From positions 2,490,001 through 2,554,000 of the forward strand of contig NC_062235.1 of the NCBI RefSeq assembly GCF_905475465.1: a stretch of DNA of 64,000 nucleotides, read 5' to 3'. The notes beneath the pieces were generated by a model. It searched no databases and was not told the origin of the DNA. It saw only the letters and a program-made list of their open reading frames with translations. The translations under genes and the position numbers were made by a program. The DNA is from Pieris napi. Lineage: Eukaryota; Arthropoda; Insecta; Lepidoptera; Pieridae. Of the stretch, positions 35,701-47,300 are shown in pieces (positions within the stretch are counted from its first letter, which is position 1; each line of letters begins with the position of its first letter).

Positions 35701-36152
35701 TGAAATTTTTTGTGTGTGTTCAAGGGGATCTGGGAATGGTTTAGATTCACAAATCAGCCCGGTAGGTGGCGCTGCAGTCGGTACTTTCATACTTTAATAT
35801 CCTAATAGCTTGAAATATCATGCAGGACAACGTCTGTGGGGTCCACTAGTTTTATTTAAAGATGACAAGTGACAGTAGAATGATTTTTGAATATGGCGAC
35901 CGCAGATTCTATTTTTGCTGTTCACAGAAAACTAAGATTTGGTAGAACTTATTGTGGGTGAATATATGCGGTCGATCCGACACAGTTTACAGTTTGGCCT
36001 CGAGATGATCCTTCACTAACACGACTTTATTTATTGTTTTCGGTGCACTATAGGCGAACGGTATCAAGATTGGGCCCCAGCACTCGACAGCGGGAGGGGC
36101 GAAGGCAGGAGGCGCGGGAGCGGGGGGTGCGGCCGGGGGTGGATGCTGTTAG
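32709..36152 (+). CDS. Rab2: Rab2 small GTPase, five exons, 213 aa
   Basis: Exons: 32709-32754, 33313-33472, 34062-34217, 34648-34828, 36054-36152; coding sum 642 nt. Rab2 is a membrane-bound GTPase acting between ER, Golgi and late endosomes/autophagosomes. The P-loop GDTGVGKS is at residues 13-20, split by intron 1. Switch II carries WDTAGQEAFR (60-69), the guanine-specificity motif NKSD is at 119-122, and the ETSAKT loop is in exon 4. The start MAYAYLFKYIIIGDTG is typical of Rab2. The C-terminus is a Gly/Ala-rich linker ending GGGCC, with the two cysteines used for geranylgeranylation. Length matches the family (about 212 aa). The last exon is strikingly GC-rich compared with the rest. Confidence 0.96.
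35046..35219. mobile_element. Pogo-like MITE in intron 4 of Rab2
   Basis: About 174 bp starting CAGTGGAATCTCTATAATTT and ending GAGAGTCGACTGTA, inverted ends of the CAGTRGAAYCTC type. Repeated 'TTGGTCCCTTCGGTGG' and 'TCGGTCCCTTGAAAAT' blocks lie inside. No ORF. Related in ends to 3138-3867. Confidence 0.5.
35628..35850 (-). repeat. RTE-like LINE tail, 'ACTAGTGGACCC' family, minus copy
   Basis: The reverse complement of the unit at 46388-46610, from ATCTTTATATATATAATTCT to GGGGTCCACTAGT, with both boundaries shared. It lies in intron 4 of Rab2. Confidence 0.65.
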
Positions 36153-38829
36153 GTGCTCGGTTGCACACACTGAGCGGGCTTCTAGGTACGGACATGACAT
36201 TTTTCTTTAGCAATATTAGGCTCAATCTGAATTGTTATTTATTACTTGGAATTCGAAATTTGAATACCTAGAACTTCTGTTTAAAAAACCATATTAGAAT
36301 TGACCAATGCGATCTTTCTAGCTGTCAAATATATTTTTTATTTTATTTTATTTATTTATTAACACTTCGTTGCAAAAAACAATAAATCAAACACAATACA
36401 AAAAAAAATATAAGGGATGCAACGGGCGGCCTTATCGCTAATAAGCGATCTCTTCCAGGCAACCCTAGTTATAGAAAAAACTAAAAAAGAAACATGATTC
36501 GTGCGAGAAGTGCAGAAACAAATGTTATATAAAAAAAAAAAAAAAAAGGGATACTATAGATTTTGTTGTAACTTTTAACTTCTAAGTTACATGTAAGATA
36601 CTTTGCTTTTAAGGAATCATAGAATTAAGTCAGAAATGTTTATTTTTAACAAGTATTTTTTAATAACAGGAAAGGTGCAGATGTGTGCAATATAAACGGA
36701 TATGGAACTTACTGCATGCCGGATTAAATTAATTTTATAAGCTACAATAGGTTGCATTCAAATGTCTAGGGTGGACTCTGGTCAGTCTACACTAGCATTT
36801 TTATATTATTCTTATATCTTACCTTTCATAGGTAAATATAAAGTACTGTATTACCGTTTGCTGCTTGTTATAATGATATTAAATGTTATATTTCAAATAC
36901 ACTATATGTTGGTTTGTAACAGGGCTTACATATTATTGGACTGTCATGGTTTGAAGCTTTCCAACCTTATTATTATAATGAGCAGTGCACTGTCATTATT
37001 TTTCATCGGGATGGCCTTGAGCATATGTATGATTTACTTTCATAACCTTAGCGTGAATCAATTATGAGCAAATTTATATGGAGTAATTCCAACATATGGT
37101 TTCAGGCAGTCCCGTTTAAAAATTATGAACTTTAGGAATTATGTTATTAGTACGGCAGTAAAGTTATCTTCTCAAATCTTTAAATTAGACCTAAGTCAAC
37201 CATTTATAGAGATTGGATTATGGCTCGAGTCTGCAATTACCTTGAGGTCAATATGCACGTATGACCCATTTGACTAACAAATAACTTTGACTTTAGTTCA
37301 CACTCATTGACAAATGACATTTTTCATACAAAATTTTGTCAACTTTTTAGAGCTTGGAGTTTCTCCCTGTCTTACTGTTAAATTTAGTACAATTCGAGCT
37401 ACAGACGTGGCAAAAAGTTGGCATGTAATTCTTTTAACCAAATTGTTGAGACTGTCAGTTACAAAGTCACAGATATCATTTTAAATCAGTTCTAAAGCCC
37501 ATGAAGTATAGCATTGGTATGTAAATGTTTGATGTTAGCTTATGTGTTGTATTGTGTTGCTATGACGCATTTACATTAATACATTTTTTATTGAACAACT
37601 AAATTTTACCGCTATACTCTTTATGGTTCTTTTTATTTCTTGACTTATTACAATCGCTTTGAGCGCATCTCATATTAACCAATCACTTTAAATAAATTGC
37701 TAATTTGTGATTTATGTGAAATTATTTAATTTAGTGTGTTTATTTATGGTCGCTACAATAAATAATAATACACTATAATTGATATAATTTCTTTCAAAGT
37801 GCAATGATTATTTATTTAGATATTGTTTTATAACTGTAAATCTTTATTTCTACAACTCTAATAGATTGTTTTAAATATATTTTTGAATTAATACCCAAGA
37901 GTTCGCGACGAATTTTAAATAAATGAATAGTGATTAACTATATGGTAATAAGGCATTGAAAAAGGGTACATTTTACAGACGTAAACACAAGAAAAACCAA
38001 AGTTGTTTATCAGGCAACTTGTGAACAGTAATTTGTATTAAAGAGAACTGCTTGCATAGTAAAGGACATGAAATAAGGTTATTTTTAAGTTTAGCACATT
38101 ATGATGTAGTAATATTTTATAAGGTTACAATGTGCGACATATTTGTAAAGCATATTCATGAAATAAATGTTTTAAAGGTATAAATAATTGTTTTTATTTT
38201 AAAATTTAGATACAGTAATAAGAGGTTGAGATAAAACATTTTATTTTATATTACTATTTACACAAGTAGCGAAATCAATATTATTAACTAATGCAGGTTT
38301 CTTGTTCTTGAAAAGGTCCTGCCCTGAGCACTTTCTACAAAGAGCCTATTTCATATTAAGCATCTGGTTTTAATTTTTATTTAAGCATAGAAGTTTTAAC
38401 AGGCAAACCAAATAGAGTGTCAAAGTTGATCAAACATAATTTGTACTGTAGAATAATGTTTGTCAAAATTCATGGAAACCTTGAAATGAATTTCATAATT
38501 CATCCAAAAGCAACATTGTAGCATTATCGAATTTAAATGCCATCATTAAAGTCTTGTTCTGTATCTGTAGTAAACAATGTACAACATAAAGATAAAATGA
38601 TTTCAATTACAATACCCTATGTCAATGAAAGTTTATATTCTATGGGATATTTAAGGATAATACAACAAATCTAATTAGTGAAACTTTTACTGACTCTTGT
38701 TCTGTAGTTAACAATGTACAACATAAAGATAAAATGATTTCAATTACAATACCCTATGTCAATGAAAGTTTAATAACTAATCTAATACAACAAATCTTAA
38801 TTAGTGAAACTTGTACTGACTCCCGAATC
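36153..38829. other. Convergent spacer: Rab2 3' UTR and flanking DNA, up to the CENP-L stop
   Basis: It probably contains the Rab2 3' UTR. At 36338-36560 a LINE-tail-like stretch carries GGATGCAACGGGCGGCCTTA and ends in an A-run. At 36762-37067 a 101-codon ORF is hydrophobic and has no recognisable family; I treat it as non-coding. A 137-bp tandem duplication is at 38574-38822. No other gene is seen. Confidence 0.45.
38574..38822. repeat. Tandem duplication, two copies, period 137 bp
   Basis: ACAATGTACAACATAAAGAT followed by AAAATGATTTCAATTACAAT occurs at 38574 and again at 38711, along with TTAGTGAAACTT and TACTGACTC further on. It lies just past the stop codon of CENP-L, in its probable 3' UTR. 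Confidence 0.65.
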
Positions 38830-39592
38830 TTATCTGAAATACTGGTTCAATGATACAAATAGTGAGTTTATAGCCTGTGCTGTCTTCATTTTCACTGTAC
38901 CATTGCTCCTTACTTCAGCATTAGGTAAAATAACTTCACTTAGCTCAAATACTGTAACATCTAATGTAATCATATAAAATATTTGATTTTGCAGATTTTG
39001 GTACATCACTTGAACCAATTCTAGTTCATTTAAACACTCCTTTTTAAGGCTGAAACAAGTGTTTTCATATTAAAGATTTTCAGTCACCCACATAAGCTAT
39101 TAAATTGTTAAAGAATGTTGCAATGTTTATTTATTTTAAAAACAAGACAAAACATCACTAGCAGTTATGTTCATAATAGCAGGTATGAATTTATAAAAAA
39201 ATTCATTGTACTTTTTGAGCAGATTTTATGAAATAAATTTTATTACTTTTGCTACATAGTAATAGTTACTTCATTTTTATAAATATGGAAACTCTCAATT
39301 TGTATATTACTAAAATGTTAGCCCTTAAAGTAAATCAATACCTGTTCCAAATTCTCCTCATTTCACCAACCTCAAATTTAAACGATACTTTCTGGGTTAT
39401 ATCAGTTTGTGGTATTTTATAGCCAATTATGAAAAGATCTGTACTTTTAGAAGTATCAACATTGAGAAAATTGAATCCTATTTGTAGTAACTGTAACTAA
39501 AATGACAAAAGAATTACATAAAGAAAAACATAGATTACAATTAACACAAAATTATTATGTATCAATTTTTAAGAGAATATATTAAAACATGT

Positions 39593-39629
<37 letters not shown>

Positions 39630-40776
39630 TATAAAAACAACTAAAAATGAAATGCTAGTTTGAAAACAGAATAAATTCACAATTGAATTCCCAAATTAAA
39701 TTGTGGATTTCTTTTGGTATTTATTTCTCGAATCTAGATAGAACATTAACATTCAAAAGTTAAACTAGGATTCACTTTTATAGAATTAGAATGTATATAT
39801 GTAGTGTAAACTGGTAGTCCTAGCCTAAGCCGGCAGATTACTTGATTATATGGAATTCTGATCAATGGACACAACTTGTCAGTCCATGTTATCATGGCAA
39901 TTCGATTATTATATATGGCAATTCTATAGCATAAGAAATATCTACTTTTGTGCAGTAATACAAAAGTTAAGGGATAACTGAAAAATAAACTTTCAACTGA
40001 TACTGCTAACATGTATATGAAATTGTTATACAACTCATAAAAGGTAGGAGATAGAAGATAGTATCATAAAAATAAATAAAAAAATCACATTGATTTAATA
40101 TACCTGTGAAAAATTGTATTCCTTAATGTTACAGTCAAATATATTTTGCAAGGAACTCTTCACAGATACACCAACTCTTTGTTCACCTCTTTCAAGCATG
40201 TAAGGTAAGTGGATGGCATCTGTTAGTGTTAAATGTGTACCCCATGTCAGAAAAATTGCTTCATAAGCCGTTTTTGTTTTTGATTCTTTAACTGATTCCA
40301 CTCTTAGCTAAAACACATTATAATGTTGGGTTTTATTCATCGATATATTTTGAAGAAACAAGATAATTGCTTTCTTAATGATTAATTTAACAAATAAATA
40401 AAAAATAGCTACAAAGCAATCAATTATCTTGATATAATTAGCGCAAGATTTTATATCTTTTGGGATAACTTTTTTTTTACATACCAGGATTCCATTAGGA
40501 TCATCTGGAGAAAACTTCAGGTATGGTAACTCTTCAAAAGAAACAGTGAACTTAATGGAAGGGTTTGCGAAAACCGCACGAACAAGGTGTTGTTTAATTG
40601 TTGTAGCATATTGCTTTAATTTCACCTCGTTAAAATGCAAGTTATTTAAAGGCGACACTGCATTAATCCTCCATTGATTTTCGTTGTAAATAACTGAAAG
40701 GAATGCTTATTAAATATACTTTGCTATTTTTAATATACATAACTATAGTTAATAACTTACTCGCTAGATGATCCAT
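38830..40776 (-). CDS. CENPL: Centromere protein L (CENP-L), five exons, 267 aa
   Basis: Exons in coding order: 40776-40761, 40693-40485, 40307-40104, 39496-39342, 39049-38830; coding sum 804 nt. CENP-L pairs with CENP-N in the inner-kinetochore CCAN complex. Fold-level cues match family order: QWRINAVSPLNNLHF near the N-terminus (compare the WRLYSVTPLYKF type), a middle stretch with LPYMLERGEQ and FDCNIKEYNFSQ, SFKFEVGEMRRIWN (compare SFAIHPEDAKALW), and the end VKMKTAQAINSLFVSLNQYF. It is shorter than vertebrate CENP-L (about 344 aa), mostly at the N-terminus. The first exon encodes only five residues. It is divergently paired with the MFE-2 gene. Assignment rests on remembered family patterns, so a profile search would settle it. 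Confidence 0.75.
39601..39628. repeat. (TA)n microsatellite in intron 3 of CENP-L
   Basis: About 28 bases of pure TA repeat within an AT-rich intron. Likely length-polymorphic. Confidence 0.8.
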
Positions 40777-41329
40777 TGATGAGAAAACTGATTAATATTG
40801 TACGCTGCAGAAGTAATTTTCTTCAAACAAACCATACGAAATAAATCTAGATATTATGTATATTTATGAGTGTAGTGACACATTTTACATTATTAATTAT
40901 ACTGGCACATAGAAGTAATTTTCACAATTCTAAATACATTTACAAAAATACAAACACAACAAGGACAAATAAACAACAGGTTGTAACCGTTGATTTTGAA
41001 ATTAAATTTCTATCACAGATTGTTAAACTTTTATATATTTAATAGGAAAACATGGCGTTTGACAAAGCACTACAATGAAAACTATGTTTTAAAAACTAAA
41101 CTGTCACAGTCACATAGACATTAGTCAAAATAATGACGATTGTCTAATATCAAAATATTATCAACTTTAGAATATAATACCTAACATTTATTTTATCAAG
41201 GGTCAAGGGACTTTGACCGAACGAAATTTGTGACTCGTAAGTTCTGTCATTTATTCTCATACATTAACATAAATAATATATAACTTTACGCTTGCACTGT
41301 TTAATGTTCAGTTTGCTGTAGTAGCGACA
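40777..41329. promoter_or_regulatory. Shared head-to-head promoter region (CENP-L / MFE-2)
   Basis: 553 bp separate the two divergent start codons. The region is AT-rich with no evident TATA box in a fixed position. Both promoters must lie here or in the short 5' UTRs. Confidence 0.5.
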
Positions 41330-44300
41330 ATGGAGCAGTTACGATTCGACGGTCGTGTTGCCGTAGTTACCGGAGCTGGTGGTGGGCTTGGGAAAGCCTA
41401 CGCCCTACTCTTGGGTTCAAGAGGGGCTAAAGTTGTAGTCAATGATCTAGGCAGTGCCAGAGACGGAATTGGCAAGTCAAATTTTGCAGATGAGGTCGTA
41501 AAGGAAATAAAAGCCAAAGGTCAGATTCACTGTATTCATAATTATGCTAATCATTATTTATTAGTTTGTGTTTTAATATATTACTAAATACTAACTAACT
41601 TAACTATCGTTGTTGAACTGTAGTATATTATATATATATTTAACAAGCTATGTTATGAACAATGTTTTGCATTTTAGTTGAGATATTATTAAAATAAGCA
41701 TTAAGGTACATATTTTAAAGTTGTTGCTTACAAGACAATGCAGATATGTTAATTTATGTTTTTAATATTGAAGGTGTTAGTGTTATTTTTCAAAATTTGA
41801 CATATTCTTGGATGTACATTGAATATTTATCCTTACAGGAAATTTGTAGATTATTATTGTAATATCCAACAGGAACTCATTTTCCTTGGCTTACGTCAAC
41901 AGTATTTGTTATTACCTTTTTAAAAGCACAATAAATGGAATTATAAAACCTAATTATAGATAAAATGTACCAATTACAAAAAAAATTGTTAAGTTTGCTT
42001 TCATCAAAGATATGTTTTTGATTTTAAATCACTTTTGCCTTATGTAGGTGGAGAGGCAGTAGCTGATTACAATTCTGTAGTGGAGGGTGAAAAAATTATT
42101 AAAACAGCACTAGATAACTATGGACGTATTGACATTCTCATTAATAATGCTGGAATTCTCCGTGATAGAAGTTTCCAGAAAATGTCAGAACAGGTAATGA
42201 AGGCTATGTAAAGTTATATTTTTTGTATATTAAGGAATGAATAAAGGCCAGAAAAACATTGTACAAAATATTTACAGTTTATGTAGGGAGTTCAATATAC
42301 CTTTTCTTATGATAAGAATATGATGTAACTCACTTGTATCAAGCAATTATGCAGTTATATTTTATTTGCCTCAATAAATTCAGATAACTTGTATGCCTTA
42401 TCAGATAAAAAATGTAAATTGTATTATTTTTGTTTTCTAATTTTATGTAAGGACATTTTTTGTTTATCTTTGCATACCTTAAGGTATGATTATGCAATTT
42501 TTTTTGTGTAAATTACTTTTCTTAATCTGCTTAATATTGTATAGAAAAAATATTGAATTTACCATCCTTAATTAGCTTTGCTAAAATGAAACTCTATGAT
42601 ATTAATATTTTCGCAAGGAAAGAGAAATATGTTCTTAGACCATGTAAACTTACAAGAATTGCTCATACATAGATAGGTCTTATAGTAAATTACATTATTA
42701 TTATAAAATGTACTCATATGTATTCTTCCATTGTTATGTAAATCTTCAATTTCAATGCCTTCATTTTAGCTAATACAAGAGAAAGTTTACTAAAATATAT
42801 ATGTATATAAAAAAAAGTTCTTTAAGAAGGTGTTGTTGCACATCTTGCCTTTGTGGCACAAAGGCCTCCTCCAGCTGTTTCCAGTGCTTCCTATCCCCGG
42901 CAAGTCTTTGCCACAGAGGACCGGTGGCTTTTTTGAAGTCATCAGCCCACCGCGCACATGTTCTTCCTCTCCTTCGCTTGGTATTGTAGCGAGGTGTACA
43001 TTGAGTGACTTTTTTCGACCATTTTGCCCTTTGGCCTCTGAGCAGGTGTCCTGTCCATCTCCATTTTAGCCTTTTGTCTCTGGTCATTGCATCTTCCCAG
43101 TAGGTGATCCTTCGGAGATCTAAGCAAGCATTATTTAGGTTATATTCAACTTAGTAATATGCGTTTTATGCATCAGGACTGGGACTTAGTTCATGCTGTA
43201 CATTTGAAAGGAGCATACAAAACCACACAAGCGGCATGGGACGCTTTCAAGAAACAAAAGTTTGGCCGTGTTGTCATGACATCAAGCAATGCTGGGCTTA
43301 TTGGCAATTTTGGACAGGCCAATTACAGGTAAATCGCCCATCTGATTTATTTTTTGTATATATATGGCCGAATAGTCTGTTCAGTTTTAAATGTTTATGC
43401 TTACACTAATAATTTTCCCTTTGTTAATGTAACTGTTTTATATAGCGCGGCAAAAATGGGCTTGGTAGGGTTAGCAAGTACTTTGGCGATCGAAGGTGCC
43501 AAATACAACATCAAAGTGAACACAATTGTACCGACAGCAGCCTCACGCCTTACCGAAGACATTTTACCACCAGACATGTTCCAAGCTATGAAGCCAGAAC
43601 TCATTGCTCCAGTTGTGGTAAGGATTTTCTACCCATTTCATATATCTTGTTTGGTTTGATTCTCTGATGAAACATTTCATTTCAAACATTCGGCTCTCCT
43701 GGAGGAGGAGCACTTTCTTTTATAATATTATTTTTATCATATATCATCGTTTTGTTCATAGTAAATAATAGGAATGTTTAATTAATAATTATCTTTTATT
43801 TACACTAAGCTCCATATTCTAATTCGTATCTCAAGTCACAATCTCGTCTTGAGCGCTGTCAAACATGTCAAACATCATACGGAAAAAAATATAGACAACT
43901 GTTGACATTTAAAGATCCTGATTAGACAGAGACATAACATTTATTACAAACGAAAACATACACACATAAACACACAAAATAACAATACTTAAAGAAAAAA
44001 ATAAAATAAGACATCAAAAACAATAAAAATAAAAATTCCGTTTTGCCATTCGTTTCGCTTCCAGTGTGCAATGTGTGTGTACTGTGGTTGTAATTGGCCC
44101 TGGCTCAGCATTATGCTGAGGAGCCAAAAGTTCCACAGCGCTGGTCATTCTGCCAGAGACCACAGCAGCTAGTTTGCGCCTCTAATAAAATAAATAATAA
44201 TAATACCAAGTAGAAAAAAATAATAATAATATTAAAGTTAGAAGTGTAAGTAAATCGTGTGTAACGGTGTATAATAAATAAAATAAAATTAAAAGTTAAA

Positions 44301-47300
44301 AATAAGAATAATTGTAAATAAGTAGATTTTGTTTTTGTTTTTTGGGTGGATAAAAACTAAATATCGTGGGACTTTTGTTGAGTAAGTAGATGTGTCTTAT
44401 AACTGCGACTAAAATTCTACTTTAATTGAAAACTCTTCAGCGGAGGAGGGATATTATTCCAACACTTCGTCGCGCTATATTTAAAACTACCACGAAATGA
44501 ATGAATGAAGATTAGAAGGTTAAGGTTGACGTCCAAAAATATGATAGTTCTCACAAAACAAGAAACTGTGTTCTAAGAGAGTTTTTGGCGACATTTTGAA
44601 AGATTTTAAGTTATCTAACTTTATTTTTTTAATTCTTATTATTATGTAGGTTAAAATGTACTTATAACAGAACAGCTTGATGTTTTGAATAAATATGAAT
44701 TTACTAAACAATCCTAAAACGTTCTTGTACCATAGATTAACCAATGATTACGTTGTTTTTGTCATGGTAACGATGTTTTTTTTTAATTTAAAAAAATGCA
44801 GTTTTTTAATACTTTTCCAGGCATACATGGTGCACGAATCATTTGAGGACAATGGTGTAATAATTGACTCAACTCTAGGTTTTGCACACAAAGCACACCT
44901 TGTTAGATCACAGGGTGTTCCACTAAGGTGAGACAATAATATTGCACTATGTCACAAAACTTCATTTTTAAATTAGGTTCACTGAGGCAATATTTGGACT
45001 TTTATTATCCCTCCCTTCTGACAAATATTGGCAAGAATATTGTTGCAAATTTTTCTGAGTTTTTTTTTTTAATGAAACTTTTTTAGGCGCATGAGGGTAA
45101 AATTTTTACTCAGCGTCACGACGATTTGCAACGTTTTTGTCGAAGAAAAGGGAGAGAGCGATTGAGAGTGAAAAAGGGCGAACGTAGCAATATGTCAAAT
45201 ATTAGTATTTTATATTTATAGTTTTTTTTTTAAATATTATATTCGTCATTTGAGATTTCAATAAATTATTTTGCATAAAATATAAAATACTAATATTTCA
45301 TAAATTCTCTTTACGAAATTTTGATTTTTAAAATATAATTTCGTATATTTTCAATTTGTATATACATATATGTATATTCACTAATATAGGTATTCAAACA
45401 CATGAAGTGATCATAATATACCTACTGGTACATGATTGGGGCTTTTACCTTAGTAATAATTAATTTACAAAGAAGTTTCACTTCTAACACATTGTGTACG
45501 CACGCACGCACTTTTTTTTCAGTAAATGTTTGAGAATGGCATAATTTCATGTGTTTTAGGAACAAACCAGCTGATCCAGTAACGATTGAATCTGTTAGGG
45601 AGAAATGGGCTGAAGTTGTGAATATGAATGGTGCTAGAAGGATCGACAAAATTACAGAAGTCACTATGGATCTCGTTCAAAGCTTACAGGTGAGTCATTA
45701 TGCAAACTAAATAATGTAATGATTCTCAATTTATAAAATTATTTGATAAACAAATAATTTAACTTGACAATTCAAAAGTGTACTTGGTTACCCACTTGAA
45801 TAAAGATATTTTGAGTTTAAGTTTGAGCTTTCGCAACTGGGCTATCGTTGAATTTTTTTGCAACCTTTTAAACAATCTCAGTAAATTACATAAATCTATA
45901 ATGAATTGTCTCTCTGCATAATGTCTGAGGTATACATGAATTCAATGTATTTTTTTTCTTTTATTCTCCTACCTCCTACTATATCAGGTTATAGAAAAAA
46001 GATTTTCATTTTAAAAAGGCACACGCTTGAAATAATACATGCATTGTATCAATGATAAGTGTGGATTTAATTAAAAGGAAATCATTACAATGATAAAAGA
46101 AATAAAACAAAAAAAAATTATATTAAACTTGAAAAAAATTTAACAAATACAAATATTTAACCAAATATGCAATATTTTTCAAAAATTGATTTTGATAAGA
46201 TAAATGATCAAACGGTGCGTATATATATACTATTTGTTCTAGGACTTCGAAGATCGTAGTAAAATGGACAGCGTTCATCCTTCATATTGGTCGACATACA
46301 GCTACAATTCAAAGGACCTCGTATGCTACGCTTTAGGAGGTCTGTATTTATTAATGTATAGTAAAGCTGGCCGTTTCATATATACATACTAGTGGACCCC
46401 ACAGACGTTGTCCTGCATGATATTTCAAGCTATTAGGATATTAAAGTATGAAAGTACCGACTGCAGCGCCACCTGCCGGGCTGATTTGTGAATCTAAACC
46501 ATTCCCAGATCCCCTTGAACACACACAAAAAATTTCATCAAAATCGGTCCAGTCGTTTGAGAGAAGTTCAGTGACATACACACTCACAGAAGAATTATAT
46601 ATATAAAGATACATACATTCACCCATGCTTAAGGTCTTACACAACTTTTTTTTTATTAGTAACAGTAAGACTACTTTTATTAAAAAAAATTGTTTTAATA
46701 CGACGGAATAATTGTAATCTAGTTACACTAGGGAGTGTGTTTTAGGGACTAGCGATAGTTTTGTCCATATTTATTTCATGAATAAAGTTTTATTATTATA
46801 TCTAGAATTCATTTAAGTTTTTAATATTTTGTAACTAAGGGAACGTTCAAGTATTACGTAAAGAATTTGGGGGGGGGGGTCTTTTTGTAAAACGTTGCGG
46901 GGCGGGGATTGAATTAAGCCGTTATTGTTAATATTATTTTCAACTTTCCTGTACTTTACACCACATAATGCTAACTTTTAGGTATATAGAGTCACTAGGT
47001 GATCACGAAACGTTTTACTATACTTGGGTACAGAAAAACGTTACGGCGCGTTACATGGGGGGGGGGGGTCCTCAATAATCTCCAAAAATTGCGTGACGTA
47101 ATACTTGAACGCTCCCTAAGTCACTTTTCTTTTGACGAAACTATTTTAATTTTAGATTAATAAAAAAGCTCTCAACGTATCTACTTATAGTCGCAAAGAC
47201 TGATTGTATGATTAATAATTATAAAAAAAAAAGATTAATAAATTCGCTTTGAGTTGCATTTTCCCCGATGAATAGTATAGTAATTGTTTTTCTTCAGTTG

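Noticed and set aside
36667..36726. Possible alternative last exon of Rab2 after TTTAATAACAG
   Set aside because: It would replace the GGGCC prenylation tail with an unrelated short peptide; the exon at 36054-36152 fits the family exactly.
36762..37067. 101-codon hydrophobic ORF after Rab2
   Set aside because: Membrane-like composition is easily produced by AT-rich DNA; no family resemblance, and it probably sits in Rab2 3' UTR or spacer.
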